Source of the DNA: Rubrivivax sp.
Lineage (GTDB): Bacteria; Pseudomonadota; Gammaproteobacteria; Burkholderiales; Burkholderiaceae_C
Direction: 5' to 3'
NCBI GenBank assembly: GCA_027491255.1
Contig: JAIXWM010000157.1
Location: forward strand, 47,261-111,260
DNA length: 64,000 nucleotides
The translations under genes were made by a program, and so were the position numbers. Shown piece by piece: positions 27,030-35,563 of this stretch. Positions within the stretch are counted from its first letter, which is position 1, and every line of letters begins with the position of its first letter. The notes under the pieces were generated by a model, which was not told where the DNA came from, ran no database searches, and saw only the letters and a list, made by a program, of their open reading frames with translations.

Positions 27030-27212
27030 GGGGCGGGATGATTCCTGTGCTCAGAGACTGAGAGTTGTTCCGCGGTGCTGGAGAGGCACGTCAAAAGGCC
27101 GCGGATCAAGGCGCAAACCACAGCCATGGCTGCGGCCATGCCGAAGAATTCCAGCGAAGAGCCAAGGTTCTTGGGCGCGCAAGACGAGCATGGGGGACAG
27201 ACTCCCGGCCTC
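27030..27212 (-). other. Unusually long hscB-hscA spacer
   Basis: This 183-bp gap in the isc operon holds no recognised gene. It has a short inverted pair (ctcagagactgagag near 27050), a possible 46-codon minus-strand frame starting MLVLRAQEPWLFAG at 27191 without recognisable similarity, and a plus-strand stretch at about 27098-27160 that resembles the last bases of the window on the minus strand. Nothing here supports a functional feature with confidence. Confidence 0.4.
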
Positions 27213-27731
27213 TCAGGCGTCGAGGGCTTCGAGCCGGCGGTGGATGTCCTCGCGAAATCGGCCCACGAACATCAGCGCGCGCGCCGTTGCCGCGGCCGCC
27301 CGCGCGTCACCCAGCTCGTCGATCTCGCGCCCGAGCAGTTCCAGCAGCGCGCGCTCACGCTGGGCCACCTCGCGGTCCAGCGTGTGCACAGTTGCACCGT
27401 CGCCCGCATCGTCCAAGGCCTCTCGCCAGGCCATCTGTTCGAGCAGGAAATCCGGCGGCATCGCGGTGTTGCGCTCGGCGCCCACGTCGACACCGGCGAG
27501 TTCGCAGAGGTAGACGCCGCGGCGCAGAGGGTCCTTCAGGCGCCCGTAGGCCTCGTTGACGCGCACAGCCCACTGCATGGCCAGACGCTGCGCCGCGGCG
27601 CCCTGGGCGACAAAACGATCGGGGTGTACCTCGGCTTGCAAGGCACGCCAGCGCACGTCGAGTTCCGCCCGGTCCAGCGCATGCCGACGCGGCAAGCCGA
27701 AAAGCGTGAAATCGTCGTCGTCGAGTTTCAT
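27213..27731 (-). CDS. hscB: Fe-S assembly J-domain co-chaperone HscB
   Basis: A 172-residue J-protein that delivers IscU to HscA and stimulates its ATPase. The N-terminal J domain has DFTLFGLPRRHALD and the essential HPD in VHPDRF (about residues 37-42). The C-terminal three-helix bundle contains the IscU-binding region (AVRVNEAYGRLKDPLRRGVY and LLEQMAWREAL). Length is normal. It lies between iscA and hscA in the conserved order. Confidence 0.95.
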   Translation of the reverse strand: MKLDDDDFTLFGLPRRHALDRAELDVRWRALQAEVHPDRFVAQGAAAQRLAMQWAVRVNEAYGRLKDPLRRGVYLCELAGVDVGAERNTAMPPDFLLEQMAWREALDDAGDGATVHTLDREVAQRERALLELLGREIDELGDARAAAATARALMFVGRFREDIHRRLEALDA

Positions 27732-27795
27732 CGGCGAGTTGGTAAGGAGAAGCGCGGCACAGCCGCGCCGCGCCCGCGGAACCCGATCTGCGGCA

Positions 27796-28119
27796 TCAGA
27801 CGCGGAAGGACTCTCCGCAGCCGCAGCGGTCCTTTTCGCGCGGGTTGTGGAACTTGAAGCCCTCGTTCAAGCCCTCACGCACGAAGTCGAGCTCGGTGCC
27901 GTCCAGGTAGGGAAGGCTCTTGGGGTCGACCAGCACCTTGATGCCATGCCCCTCGAAGACGACGTCGTCAGGCGTCACCTCGTCGGCGTACTCGAGCTTG
28001 TAGGCCAGGCCTGAACACCCTGTGGTCTTCACACCCAGGCGCACGCCAACGCCCTTGCCCCGGCGAGCCAGGTAGCGCGTCACGTGGCGCGCTGCGGACT
28101 CGGTCATCGTCACCGCCAT
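27796..28119 (-). CDS. iscA: Iron-sulfur cluster assembly protein IscA
   Basis: A 107-residue A-type Fe-S carrier. The three conserved cysteines are present: GCSGLAYKLEY (Cys35 region) and CGCGESF near the C-terminus. It transfers [4Fe-4S] clusters to target proteins. It follows iscU by 16 bp in the isc operon. The ATG at 28119 gives MAVTMTESAARH, matching family N-termini. Confidence 0.95.
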   Translation of the reverse strand: MAVTMTESAARHVTRYLARRGKGVGVRLGVKTTGCSGLAYKLEYADEVTPDDVVFEGHGIKVLVDPKSLPYLDGTELDFVREGLNEGFKFHNPREKDRCGCGESFRV

Positions 28120-28135
28120 GAGCCTGGACTCCGAC

Positions 28136-28549
28136 TCAATGCGCCGCGGCGGCGGCAGGCGCGGCTTCGCCGTGCTTGGACTTGTAGTCGCTGACGGCGG
28201 CCTTGATTGCGTCTTCGGCCAGGATCGAGCAGTGGATCTTCACCGGCGGAAGCGCCAGTTCCTGCGCGATCTGGGTGTTCTTGATCGTCATCGCCTCGTC
28301 GAGCGTCTTGCCCTTGACCCACTCGGTGACGAGTGAGCTCGACGCGATCGCCGAGCCGCAGCCGTAGGTCTTGAAGCGCGCGTCCTCGATCAATCCGGAC
28401 TCCGGGTTGACCTTGATCTGCAGGCGCATCACGTCGCCGCATGCCGGGGCGCCCACCATGCCGGTGCCCACGCTGTCATCCCCCTTGTCGAAGCTGCCGA
28501 CATTGCGGGGGTTCTCGTAGTGGTCGATGACCTTGTCGCTGTATGCCAT
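28136..28549 (-). CDS. iscU: Fe-S cluster scaffold protein IscU
   Basis: A 137-residue scaffold on which IscS-derived sulfur and iron are assembled into clusters. Ligand cysteines lie in GAPACGDVM (Cys37), YGCGSAIASSS (Cys63) and VKIHCSILAED (Cys106), with Asp39 present. LPPVKIHC is the HscA recognition motif. The tail ends in an Ala/Pro/His run. It follows iscS by 40 bp. Confidence 0.97.
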   Translation of the reverse strand: MAYSDKVIDHYENPRNVGSFDKGDDSVGTGMVGAPACGDVMRLQIKVNPESGLIEDARFKTYGCGSAIASSSLVTEWVKGKTLDEAMTIKNTQIAQELALPPVKIHCSILAEDAIKAAVSDYKSKHGEAAPAAAAAH

Positions 28550-28589
28550 GGAAGGACCTCCTCGGTGCTTTTCTCTCGAATGCGGCGTC

Positions 28590-29810
28590 TCAGTGCGCCG
28601 TCCACTGAATGCTGTTCAGGTCGATGCCGTCGCGGTACATGTCCCACAGCGGCGAGAGCTCGCGCAGGCGCGCCACCCTGTCCTGCAGCGTGCTGACCGC
28701 GTAGTCGATGTCGGCCTCTGTCGTGAAGCGGCCGATCGTCATGCGCAGGCTGGAGTGCGCGAGCTCATCGCTGCGGCCCAGGGCGCGCAGCACGTAGCTG
28801 GGCTCCAGGCTGGCCGAGGTGCAGGCCGAGCCTGAGGACACCGCGATGCCCTTGATGCCCATGATCAGCGACTCCCCCTCGACGAAGTTGAAGGACGCGT
28901 TCACGTTGTGCGGCACGCGCTTGTCGAGGTGACCGTTGATGAAGACCTGGTCGATCTGGCCGATGCCCGCCAGCAGGCGCCGCTGCAGCATGCGCACGCG
29001 CTCGCTCTCGGTGCCCATCTCTGCCAGGGCGATGCGGAAGGCCTCGCCCATGCCCACACACTGGTGCGTGGGCAGCGTGCCCGAGCGCATGCCGCGCTCG
29101 TGCCCACCGCCGTGCATCTGAGCTTCCAGGCGGACCCGGGGCTTGCGGCGGACGTACAGCGCACCGATGCCCTTGGGGCCGTAGGTCTTGTGCGAGGCCA
29201 GACTCATCAGGTCGACCGGCAGCGTGGCCATGTCGATGGCGACCTTGCCGGTCGCTTGGGCCGCGTCGACGTGCAGCACGATGCCGCGCTCGCGGCACAT
29301 GGCGCCGATGGTCGGGATGTCCTGGATGACGCCGATCTCGTTGTTGACCAGCATCACGGAGGCCAGGATGGTGTCGGGCCGCAGCGCGTCGCGGAAGCGG
29401 TCGAGGTCGAGCAGGCCGTCTTCCTGCACGTCGAGGTAGGTGACCTCGAAGCCCTGGCGCTCGAGCTCGCGCATCGTGTCGAGCACCGCCTTGTGCTCGG
29501 TCTTGACCGTCACCAGGTGCTTGCCGCGCGAGGCATAGAAATGCGCCGCGCCTTTCAGCGCGAGGTTGTTGCTCTCGGTCGCGCCGGAGGTCCAGACGAT
29601 CTCGCGCGGGTCGGCGTTGATGAGGGTGGCGACATCGCTGCGCGCCTTCTCCACGGCCTCTTCGGCCTCCCAACCCCAGGCGTGGCTGCGCGAGGCCGGA
29701 TTGCCGAAATGCTCGCGCAGCCAGGGAATCATCGCGTCAACCACGCGAGGATCCACCGGCGTCGTCGCGCCGTAGTCCATGTAGATCGGGAAATGCGGGG
29801 TCATGTCCAT
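28590..29810 (-). CDS. iscS: Cysteine desulfurase IscS
   Basis: A 406-residue PLP enzyme that takes sulfur from L-cysteine for Fe-S clusters, tRNA thiolation and cofactors. PLP lysine lies in SLASHKTYGPKGIGALYVRR, the persulfide cysteine in SSGSACTSASLEPS (about residue 330), and the substrate His in KTEHKAVLDTM. The start at 29810 (MDMTPHFPIYMDYGATTPVD) is chosen over an upstream in-frame Met because the latter overlaps iscR and lacks similarity. It follows iscR by 13 bp. Confidence 0.97.
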   Translation of the reverse strand: MDMTPHFPIYMDYGATTPVDPRVVDAMIPWLREHFGNPASRSHAWGWEAEEAVEKARSDVATLINADPREIVWTSGATESNNLALKGAAHFYASRGKHLVTVKTEHKAVLDTMRELERQGFEVTYLDVQEDGLLDLDRFRDALRPDTILASVMLVNNEIGVIQDIPTIGAMCRERGIVLHVDAAQATGKVAIDMATLPVDLMSLASHKTYGPKGIGALYVRRKPRVRLEAQMHGGGHERGMRSGTLPTHQCVGMGEAFRIALAEMGTESERVRMLQRRLLAGIGQIDQVFINGHLDKRVPHNVNASFNFVEGESLIMGIKGIAVSSGSACTSASLEPSYVLRALGRSDELAHSSLRMTIGRFTTEADIDYAVSTLQDRVARLRELSPLWDMYRDGIDLNSIQWTAH

Positions 29811-29823
29811 CGGCTCCGGCGCG

Positions 29824-30357
29824 TCACTTCGAGAAAGCATTGCCCAGAGCGAAGACGGAGTTCGGCGCCGTCACCTTGATGGGCTTGACCACGGGCTGGG
29901 TCGAGATGGCGCGCTTGACAGGCGCTTCCTCGATCGAAACCCCCTTGGCGATCTGCTCGTCGACCAGTCTCTTGAGCGAGATCGAATCGAGGAACTCGAT
30001 CATCTTGGTGTTCAGGCTGGTCCACAGGTCGTGCGTCATGCACTTGCCCGTGTCCTCGCCCATGCAATGCTCCTTGCCACCGCAGCCCGTGGCATCGATG
30101 GGCTCGTCAACCGCCACGATGATGTCGGCCACGGTGATTTCGGCCATGCTGCGGCCAAGCGAATAGCCGCCGCCCGGACCGCGGGTGCTCTCCACCAGCT
30201 CGTGGCGCCGCAGCTTGCCGAACAGCTGCTCCAGGTAGGACAGCGAAATCTGCTGTCGCTGGCTGATCGCAGCCAGTGCAACCGGCCCGTTGTGAGAACG
30301 CAGGGCGAGATCGATCATCGCAGTGACGGCGAATCGGCCCTTGGTGGTCAAACGCAT
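29824..30357 (-). CDS. iscR: Rrf2-family Fe-S regulator IscR
   Basis: A 177-residue transcription factor that senses Fe-S status and represses its own isc operon when holo. It has an N-terminal Rrf2 winged helix (MRLTTKGRFAVTAMIDLALR) and SLSYLEQLFGKLRRHELVES. The [2Fe-2S] ligands are present in CGGKEHCMGEDTGKCMTHDLW-type spacing, with three Cys at about residues 92-107. It is the first gene of iscRSUA-hscBA-fdx. The C-terminal 40 residues include the usual linker and a short tail. Confidence 0.96.
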   Translation of the reverse strand: MRLTTKGRFAVTAMIDLALRSHNGPVALAAISQRQQISLSYLEQLFGKLRRHELVESTRGPGGGYSLGRSMAEITVADIIVAVDEPIDATGCGGKEHCMGEDTGKCMTHDLWTSLNTKMIEFLDSISLKRLVDEQIAKGVSIEEAPVKRAISTQPVVKPIKVTAPNSVFALGNAFSK

Positions 30358-30478
30358 CGGAGGACTCCTGGCCGCTGGCGCGGCGTTGGTGAGAACGACA
30401 GGTAAACATCAGCGGGTTTCGAACCGGACTTCGGTAGACCCTAGGCCCACCCCGCACAAGTCGATCCCTACAAGAAGA

Positions 30479-30500
30479 CTCAACTTTAACAGAAGTCGAG
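30479..30500 (-). promoter_or_regulatory. Inverted repeat upstream of iscR (candidate operator)
   Basis: CTCAACTT (30479-30486) and AAGTCGAG (30493-30500) form a near-perfect dyad (7 of 8) with a 6-base centre, 122 bp before the iscR start. It includes a TAAAGT that could act as a -10 on the minus strand. IscR normally controls this promoter, but the spacing differs from the type 1 IscR consensus, so the assignment is tentative. Confidence 0.3.
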
Positions 30501-30552
30501 CGTTTTGGTCGACATAGCTCCGCTGCACACCAAATTTTGTCCAGGACAAACC

Positions 30553-32763
30553 TCAGCGTCCCCGCGGCTGCGCCAGCCCCACCAGCGGCACGATGGCGCT
30601 GTCCGTGCCGGTGGCCCCGAAGGCCTGCTCCTTCAGCAGCGCGAGTTGGTCGCGCAGGCGTGCCGCCTTCTCGAATTCCAGGTTGCGAGCGTGCTCGAGC
30701 ATCTGCTTCTCGAGCAGACGGATACGACGGCCCAGGTCCTTCTCGCCGAGGACTTCGACCTCGGCGGCCGCAGCCGCGGCCTTCAGGTCGTCGCGCGCCG
30801 TCTTGTCGGACACCACGCCGTCGATCAGTTCACGCACCTGCTTGGTCACGCTTCGAGGCACGATGCCATGTGCGGCGTTGTGGGCGAGTTGGCGCGCGCG
30901 CCGCCGCTCGGTCTCGCCGATGGCGCGGCGCATGGACTCGGTCATCTGGTCGGCGTACAGAATGGCCTTGCCATGCACGTTGCGCGCCGCACGCCCGATG
31001 GTCTGGATCAGGCTGCGCTCAGCGCGCAGGAAGCCTTCCTTGTCAGCGTCGAGGATGGCCACCAGGGACACCTCGGGGATGTCCAGCCCCTCGCGCAGCA
31101 GGTTGATACCCACCAGCACGTCGAAGGCGCCCAGGCGCAGGTCGCGGATGATCTCCACGCGCTCCACCGTGTCGATGTCGCTGTGCAGGTAGCGCACCTT
31201 GACGCCGTTGTCGGCCAGGTAGTCGGTCAGCTGCTCGGCCATGCGCTTGGTCAGCGTCGTGATGAGGACGCGCTCGCCCGAATCGACGCGATCGCGGATC
31301 TCCTGCAGCACATCGTCCACTTGGGTGACTGCGGGCCGGACCTCGATCTCGGGATCGACGAGCCCGGTGGGCCGGACCAACTGTTCGACGACCTGGCCGG
31401 CGTGGGTCTGCTCGTAGGCTGCGGGGGTGGCCGAGACGAAGACCGTCTGCCGCATCTTGGTCTCGAACTCGTCGAATTTCAGCGGCCGGTTGTCCAGCGC
31501 GCTGGGCAGACGGAAGCCGTACTCGACCAGGGTGGTCTTGCGCGCGCGGTCGCCGTTGAACATGCCGCCGAGCTGGCCGATGAGCACATGGCTCTCGTCC
31601 AGGAACATCAGCGCGTCCCGCGGCAGGTAGTCCACCAGCGTGGGCGGCGGCTCGCCCGGTCGCGCGCCCGAGAGATGACGGGTGTAGTTCTCGATGCCCT
31701 TGCAGTGGCCCACCTCCTGCAGCATCTCCAGATCGAAGCGCGTGCGCTGCTCCAGGCGCTGCGCCTCCACGAGCTTGCCGGCGCCCACGAATTCCGCCAG
31801 GCGCTCGCGCAACTCGGCCTTGATCGACTCGATCGCGCCGAGCACACGCTCGCGCGGGGTCACGTAATGGCTGCCCGGGTAGACCGTGAAGCGCGGGATC
31901 TTCTGCCGGATCCGACCCGTCAGCGGATCGAACAGCTGGAGCGCCTCTACCTCGTCGTCGAACAGCTCGATGCGGATGGCAAGCTCCGAGTGCTCGGCCG
32001 GGAAGACGTCGATCGTGTCGCCTCGGACACGGAAGGTGCCGCGCGAGAAATCGGTCTCGTTGCGGCTGTACTGCATGCGGATCAGGTGCGCAATCACGTC
32101 GCGCTGGCCAAGCCGGTCGCCCACGCGCAGCGTCATCACCATCCGGTGGTAATCGCCCGGGTCGCCGATGCCGTAGATGGCGCTGACCGAGGCCACGATG
32201 ACGACGTCGCGGCGCTCCAGCAGGCTCTTGGTGGCCGACAGGCGCATCTGCTCGATGTGCTCGTTGATGGAGCTGTCCTTCTCGATGAAGAGGTCGCGCT
32301 GCGGGACGTAGGCCTCAGGCTGGTAATAGTCGTAGTAGCTGACGAAGTACTCGACCGCGTTCTTCGGGAAGAACTCGCGGAACTCGCTGTAGAGCTGCGC
32401 CGCCAGCGTCTTGTTGGGCGCGAAGACGATGGCCGGGCGGCCCAGGCGCGCGATCACGTTGGCCATCGTGAAGGTCTTGCCCGAACCTGTCACGCCCAGC
32501 AAGGTCTGGTAGCTCAGCCCCGCCTCGACGCCGTCGACCAGCTGAGCAATCGCTGCGGGCTGGTCGCCAGCGGGAGGGTAGGGCTGGAAGAGCTGGAAGG
32601 GCGAGTCCGGGAAGGAAACGAACTGCCCCGGCGCCGCCTCGCCCGCAGGCGCCGTTTCGTCCACGACAGAAAGCGCCGGCCCTGCCCGGCCCCCAGACGC
32701 CGCAGCGCCCGCCACGCCCACCGGGGACGGGTCTGTCGGCGTCTTGTAGGGCGTCTTGGCCAT
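30553..32763 (-). CDS. uvrB: UvrABC excinuclease subunit B
   Basis: A 736-residue DNA-damage verification helicase of nucleotide excision repair. Walker A is LLGVTGSGKTFTMAN; the beta-hairpin that probes lesions is YYDYYQPEAYVPQRD; the DEAD-like box is MFLDESH; motif VI lies in QTIGRAARNVHGK. The C-terminal UVR domain (EKQMLEHARNLEFEKAARLR) contacts UvrC. An extra 50-residue Ala/Gly/Pro-rich N-terminus precedes FQLFQPYPPAGDQP. The start at 32763 (MAKTPYKTPTD) is preferred to a Met 33 bp upstream. Confidence 0.96.
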   Translation of the reverse strand: MAKTPYKTPTDPSPVGVAGAAASGGRAGPALSVVDETAPAGEAAPGQFVSFPDSPFQLFQPYPPAGDQPAAIAQLVDGVEAGLSYQTLLGVTGSGKTFTMANVIARLGRPAIVFAPNKTLAAQLYSEFREFFPKNAVEYFVSYYDYYQPEAYVPQRDLFIEKDSSINEHIEQMRLSATKSLLERRDVVIVASVSAIYGIGDPGDYHRMVMTLRVGDRLGQRDVIAHLIRMQYSRNETDFSRGTFRVRGDTIDVFPAEHSELAIRIELFDDEVEALQLFDPLTGRIRQKIPRFTVYPGSHYVTPRERVLGAIESIKAELRERLAEFVGAGKLVEAQRLEQRTRFDLEMLQEVGHCKGIENYTRHLSGARPGEPPPTLVDYLPRDALMFLDESHVLIGQLGGMFNGDRARKTTLVEYGFRLPSALDNRPLKFDEFETKMRQTVFVSATPAAYEQTHAGQVVEQLVRPTGLVDPEIEVRPAVTQVDDVLQEIRDRVDSGERVLITTLTKRMAEQLTDYLADNGVKVRYLHSDIDTVERVEIIRDLRLGAFDVLVGINLLREGLDIPEVSLVAILDADKEGFLRAERSLIQTIGRAARNVHGKAILYADQMTESMRRAIGETERRRARQLAHNAAHGIVPRSVTKQVRELIDGVVSDKTARDDLKAAAAAAEVEVLGEKDLGRRIRLLEKQMLEHARNLEFEKAARLRDQLALLKEQAFGATGTDSAIVPLVGLAQPRGR

Positions 32764-32774
32764 GGGCAGGGTCC

Positions 32775-32780
32775 TAGAAT
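32775..32780 (+). promoter_or_regulatory. Candidate -10 for the aminotransferase gene
   Basis: TAGAAT sits in the 128-bp divergent gap between uvrB and the plus-strand aminotransferase, 111 bp before the latter's start. No convincing -35 lies upstream; the opposite strand shows ATATTC here, so the box might serve either direction. Weak evidence. Confidence 0.25.
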
Positions 32781-32891
32781 ATTGGGTTTTTCGCACTGCC
32801 GCGCCAACGCGCAGACCGTCCGCCAGCGTACCTCAGCCTGGCGCAGCGCGCCGGCTCCCGACACCCCTCAGCCTGAATCTGGAAACCGACC

Positions 32892-34088
32892 ATGTCCCTG
32901 TTCGACGCCGTCGAGATGGCCCCACGCGACCCGATCCTGGGCTTGAACGAGCAGTTTGCTGCCGACACGCGGCCGGGCAAGGTCAACCTGGGCGTGGGCG
33001 TCTACTTCGACGCGGACGGCAAGCTGCCCTTGCTGGGGTGCGTGGCGCAGGCCGAACGTTCGCTGGTGGCCACCGGCAAGCCGCGCGGCTACCTGCCCAT
33101 CGACGGCATCGCCGCCTACGACAAGGCGGTCCAGGGGCTGGTCTTCGGCGCCGGGTCCGCAGCCGTGCGCGAGGCCCGCGTGGCCACGGTACAGGCGCTC
33201 GGCGGCACCGGTGGCCTCAAGCTGGGTGCCGACTTCCTCAAGCGGCTGAACCCGGGCGCACAGGTGCTGATCAGCGACCCGAGCTGGGAAAATCACCGTG
33301 CGCTGTTCACGAATGCAGGCTTCCAGGTCGAGACCTATCCTTACTACGATCCGGCCACGCGCGGGGTGCGCTTCCCGCAGATGCTGGCGGCGCTGCAGGC
33401 TGCCGCACCCGGCACCGTCGTCGTGCTGCATGCCTGTTGCCACAACCCCACCGGCTGCGACCTGGACGCCGGCCAATGGGCCCAGGTGGTTGATGCGGTG
33501 CGCGAGCGCGGGCTGGTCGCCTTCCTGGACATGGCCTATCAGGGCTTCGGGGACGGCATCGCCGAAGACGGCGCGGTGGTCGGCCAGTTCCTCGACGCCG
33601 GCATCGACTTCTTCGTCGCCACCTCGTTTTCCAAGAGCTTCTCGCTGTACGGCGAGCGCGTGGGAGCGCTGAGCGTGGTCTGCGCCAGCGCCGACGAGGC
33701 CGCGCGGGTGCTGTCGCAGTTGAAGATCGTGGTGCGCACCAACTACTCCAACCCGCCGACCCATGGCGCACAGATCGTCGCCACGGTGCTGAACTCGCCC
33801 GAGCTGCGCGCGCAGTGGGAAAGCGAGCTGGCGGGCATGCGCAGGCGCATCCGCGAGATGCGGCAGGCGCTCGTCGACGGTCTGGCCGGCGCGGGCGTGC
33901 AGCAGGACATGGGCTTCATCACGCGCCAGAAAGGCATGTTCAGCTACTCCGGGCTGGGCAAGGAGCAGATGCAGCGGCTGCGCAGTGAATTCGGCGTCTA
34001 CGGCGTCGATTCAGGGCGCATCTGCGTGGCGGCGCTGAACCACGGCAATCTGGGCACGGTCGTTCGTGCCATCGTCAGCGTCATGTGA
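32892..34088 (+). CDS. Aromatic-amino-acid/aspartate aminotransferase
   Basis: A 398-residue fold-type I aminotransferase of the AspC/TyrB group. It begins MSLFDAVEMAPRDPILGLNE and has NPTGCDLD (PLP/substrate Asn), FLDMAYQGFGDG (PLP-ring Asp and Tyr), and SFSKSFSLYGERVGAL with the Schiff-base Lys and phosphate-binding Arg. The C-terminal DSGRICVAALN carries the substrate carboxylate Arg. The subgroup interconverts aspartate or aromatic amino acids and 2-oxo acids; which is preferred cannot be decided. It is divergent from uvrB, as in several Burkholderiales. Confidence 0.92.
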   Translation: MSLFDAVEMAPRDPILGLNEQFAADTRPGKVNLGVGVYFDADGKLPLLGCVAQAERSLVATGKPRGYLPIDGIAAYDKAVQGLVFGAGSAAVREARVATVQALGGTGGLKLGADFLKRLNPGAQVLISDPSWENHRALFTNAGFQVETYPYYDPATRGVRFPQMLAALQAAAPGTVVVLHACCHNPTGCDLDAGQWAQVVDAVRERGLVAFLDMAYQGFGDGIAEDGAVVGQFLDAGIDFFVATSFSKSFSLYGERVGALSVVCASADEAARVLSQLKIVVRTNYSNPPTHGAQIVATVLNSPELRAQWESELAGMRRRIREMRQALVDGLAGAGVQQDMGFITRQKGMFSYSGLGKEQMQRLRSEFGVYGVDSGRICVAALNHGNLGTVVRAIVSVM

Positions 34089-34169
34089 CCGCGCTACGCG
34101 CGACCGCCGTCGACGCGCGCCATCTGTGAGCCTCAGGTTGCACGAAGCCACTACATTTCGTCGCATTTT

Positions 34170-34186
34170 CTGCTGCAGTGCAGCAG
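34170..34186 (+). promoter_or_regulatory. Candidate PhaR operator upstream of phaZ
   Basis: CTGCTGCAGTGCAGCAG is an almost perfect dyad with centre CTGC-AGT-GCAG, 79 bp before the phaZ start. PhaR repressors of PHB granule genes are known to bind TGC-rich CTGC-N3-GCAG sites. A weak TTGCAC (34138-34143) could be the -35 of the promoter it would cover. No phaR gene lies in this window. Confidence 0.45.
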
Positions 34187-34264
34187 CTTTCGTGGCACAT
34201 TCCTGCGCATCGTCAATCTGACATCACGCTTTTGGGTGTCAAGGCCACCGCGACCGGAACCGAC

Positions 34265-35539
34265 ATGCTCTACCAGTTTTATGAAGCACAGCGGGCGATG
34301 ATGTCGCCGTTTGCCGAATTCGCCAGCGCATCGGCCAAGCTTTACACGCACCCGCTGTCGCCCTTCGCCCACGCGCCGATGGCGCAGCGCATGGCCGCCG
34401 GCCTGGACCTGATGCACCGGTTGGCCAAGGAATACGAAAAACCCGAGTTCGGCATACAGGGTGTCAATGTCGGCGGAATCGACGTCGCGGTTCAGGAACA
34501 GGTTGCCGTCCACAAGCCCTTCTGCCGTCTGTTGCGCTTCAAGCGCTTCACCGACAACCCGGAGGCCTTGGCCCGGATGAAGAACCAGCCCACGGTGCTG
34601 GTCGTCGCGCCGCTGTCGGGCCATCACGCCACCTTGCTGCGTGACACGGTGCGCAGCCTGCTGCAGGACCACAAGGTCTTCATCACCGACTGGACCGACG
34701 CGCGCATGGGGCCGGTGGAGGCGGGGCCTTTCCACCTCGACGACTACATCGCCTATGTGCAGGAGTTCATCCGCCACATCGGCGCCGACATGCACGTGAT
34801 GTCGGTGTGCCAGCCCACGGTGCCGGTGCTCGCCGCGGTTTCGCTGATGGCCAGTTCCGACGAGCCCACGCCGCGCACCATGACGATGATGGGCGGGCCG
34901 ATCGACGCCCGCCGCTCCCCAACCGCCGTGAACAACCTGGCGACGAACAAGAGCCATGACTGGTTCGAGAACAACGTCATCTACCGCGTGCCGCTGAACT
35001 TCCCAGGCGCCGGGCGCCGCGTGTACCCGGGCTTCCTGCAGCACACCGGCTTCGTGGCCATGAACCCGGACCGGCACCTGTCCTCGCACTACGACTACTT
35101 CCTCGACCTGATCCGCGGCGACGAGGGCAGCGCCGAGTCGCACAGGCAGTTCTACGACGAGTACAACGCCGTGCTCGACATGCCGGCGGAGTACTACCTC
35201 GACACGATACGCACCGTGTTCCAGGAATTCGCCCTCGTGAACGGCACCTGGGACGTCGGCGGCCAGCTCGTGCGGCCGCAGGACATCCGCTCGACTGCCC
35301 TGCTGACGGTCGAAGGCGAGCTCGACGACATCTCCGGCGCCGGACAGACACGTGCCGCGCATGACCTGTGCACCGGCGTTCCCGCCGACCGGCGCTTCCA
35401 CTACGACGTGCCGGGCGCCGGGCACTACGGCATCTTCTCGGGGCGGCGTTGGCGCGAGATGGTCTACCCGCGGGTACGCGACTTCATCTCCAGCCACCGG
35501 GCGCAGCACTCGGCCCCCGTGCCGGCGCGCCGCCGCTGA
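34265..35539 (+). CDS. phaZ: Intracellular polyhydroxyalkanoate depolymerase
   Basis: A 424-residue enzyme that mobilises stored PHB by hydrolysing granule polymer to 3-hydroxybutyrate oligomers. The start MLYQFYEAQRAMMSPFAEFA is typical of the PhaZ1 group. The nucleophile is cysteine in MSVCQPTVPVLAAV (about residue 181), as known for the Ralstonia enzyme. The other triad residues would be the Asp in VEGELDDISGAG and the His in VPGAGHYGIFSG. There is no signal peptide, consistent with an intracellular role. The ATG at 34265 is preferred to an upstream in-frame start. A possible PhaR site lies upstream. Confidence 0.95.
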   Translation: MLYQFYEAQRAMMSPFAEFASASAKLYTHPLSPFAHAPMAQRMAAGLDLMHRLAKEYEKPEFGIQGVNVGGIDVAVQEQVAVHKPFCRLLRFKRFTDNPEALARMKNQPTVLVVAPLSGHHATLLRDTVRSLLQDHKVFITDWTDARMGPVEAGPFHLDDYIAYVQEFIRHIGADMHVMSVCQPTVPVLAAVSLMASSDEPTPRTMTMMGGPIDARRSPTAVNNLATNKSHDWFENNVIYRVPLNFPGAGRRVYPGFLQHTGFVAMNPDRHLSSHYDYFLDLIRGDEGSAESHRQFYDEYNAVLDMPAEYYLDTIRTVFQEFALVNGTWDVGGQLVRPQDIRSTALLTVEGELDDISGAGQTRAAHDLCTGVPADRRFHYDVPGAGHYGIFSGRRWREMVYPRVRDFISSHRAQHSAPVPARRR

Positions 35540-35563
35540 CCTCGCCCTCGCGGCCCGTCCGCC

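Noticed and set aside
30505..32946. Plus-strand frame of 813 codons opposite uvrB
   Set aside because: UvrB motifs on the minus strand are complete; the plus-strand frame has no conserved segment.
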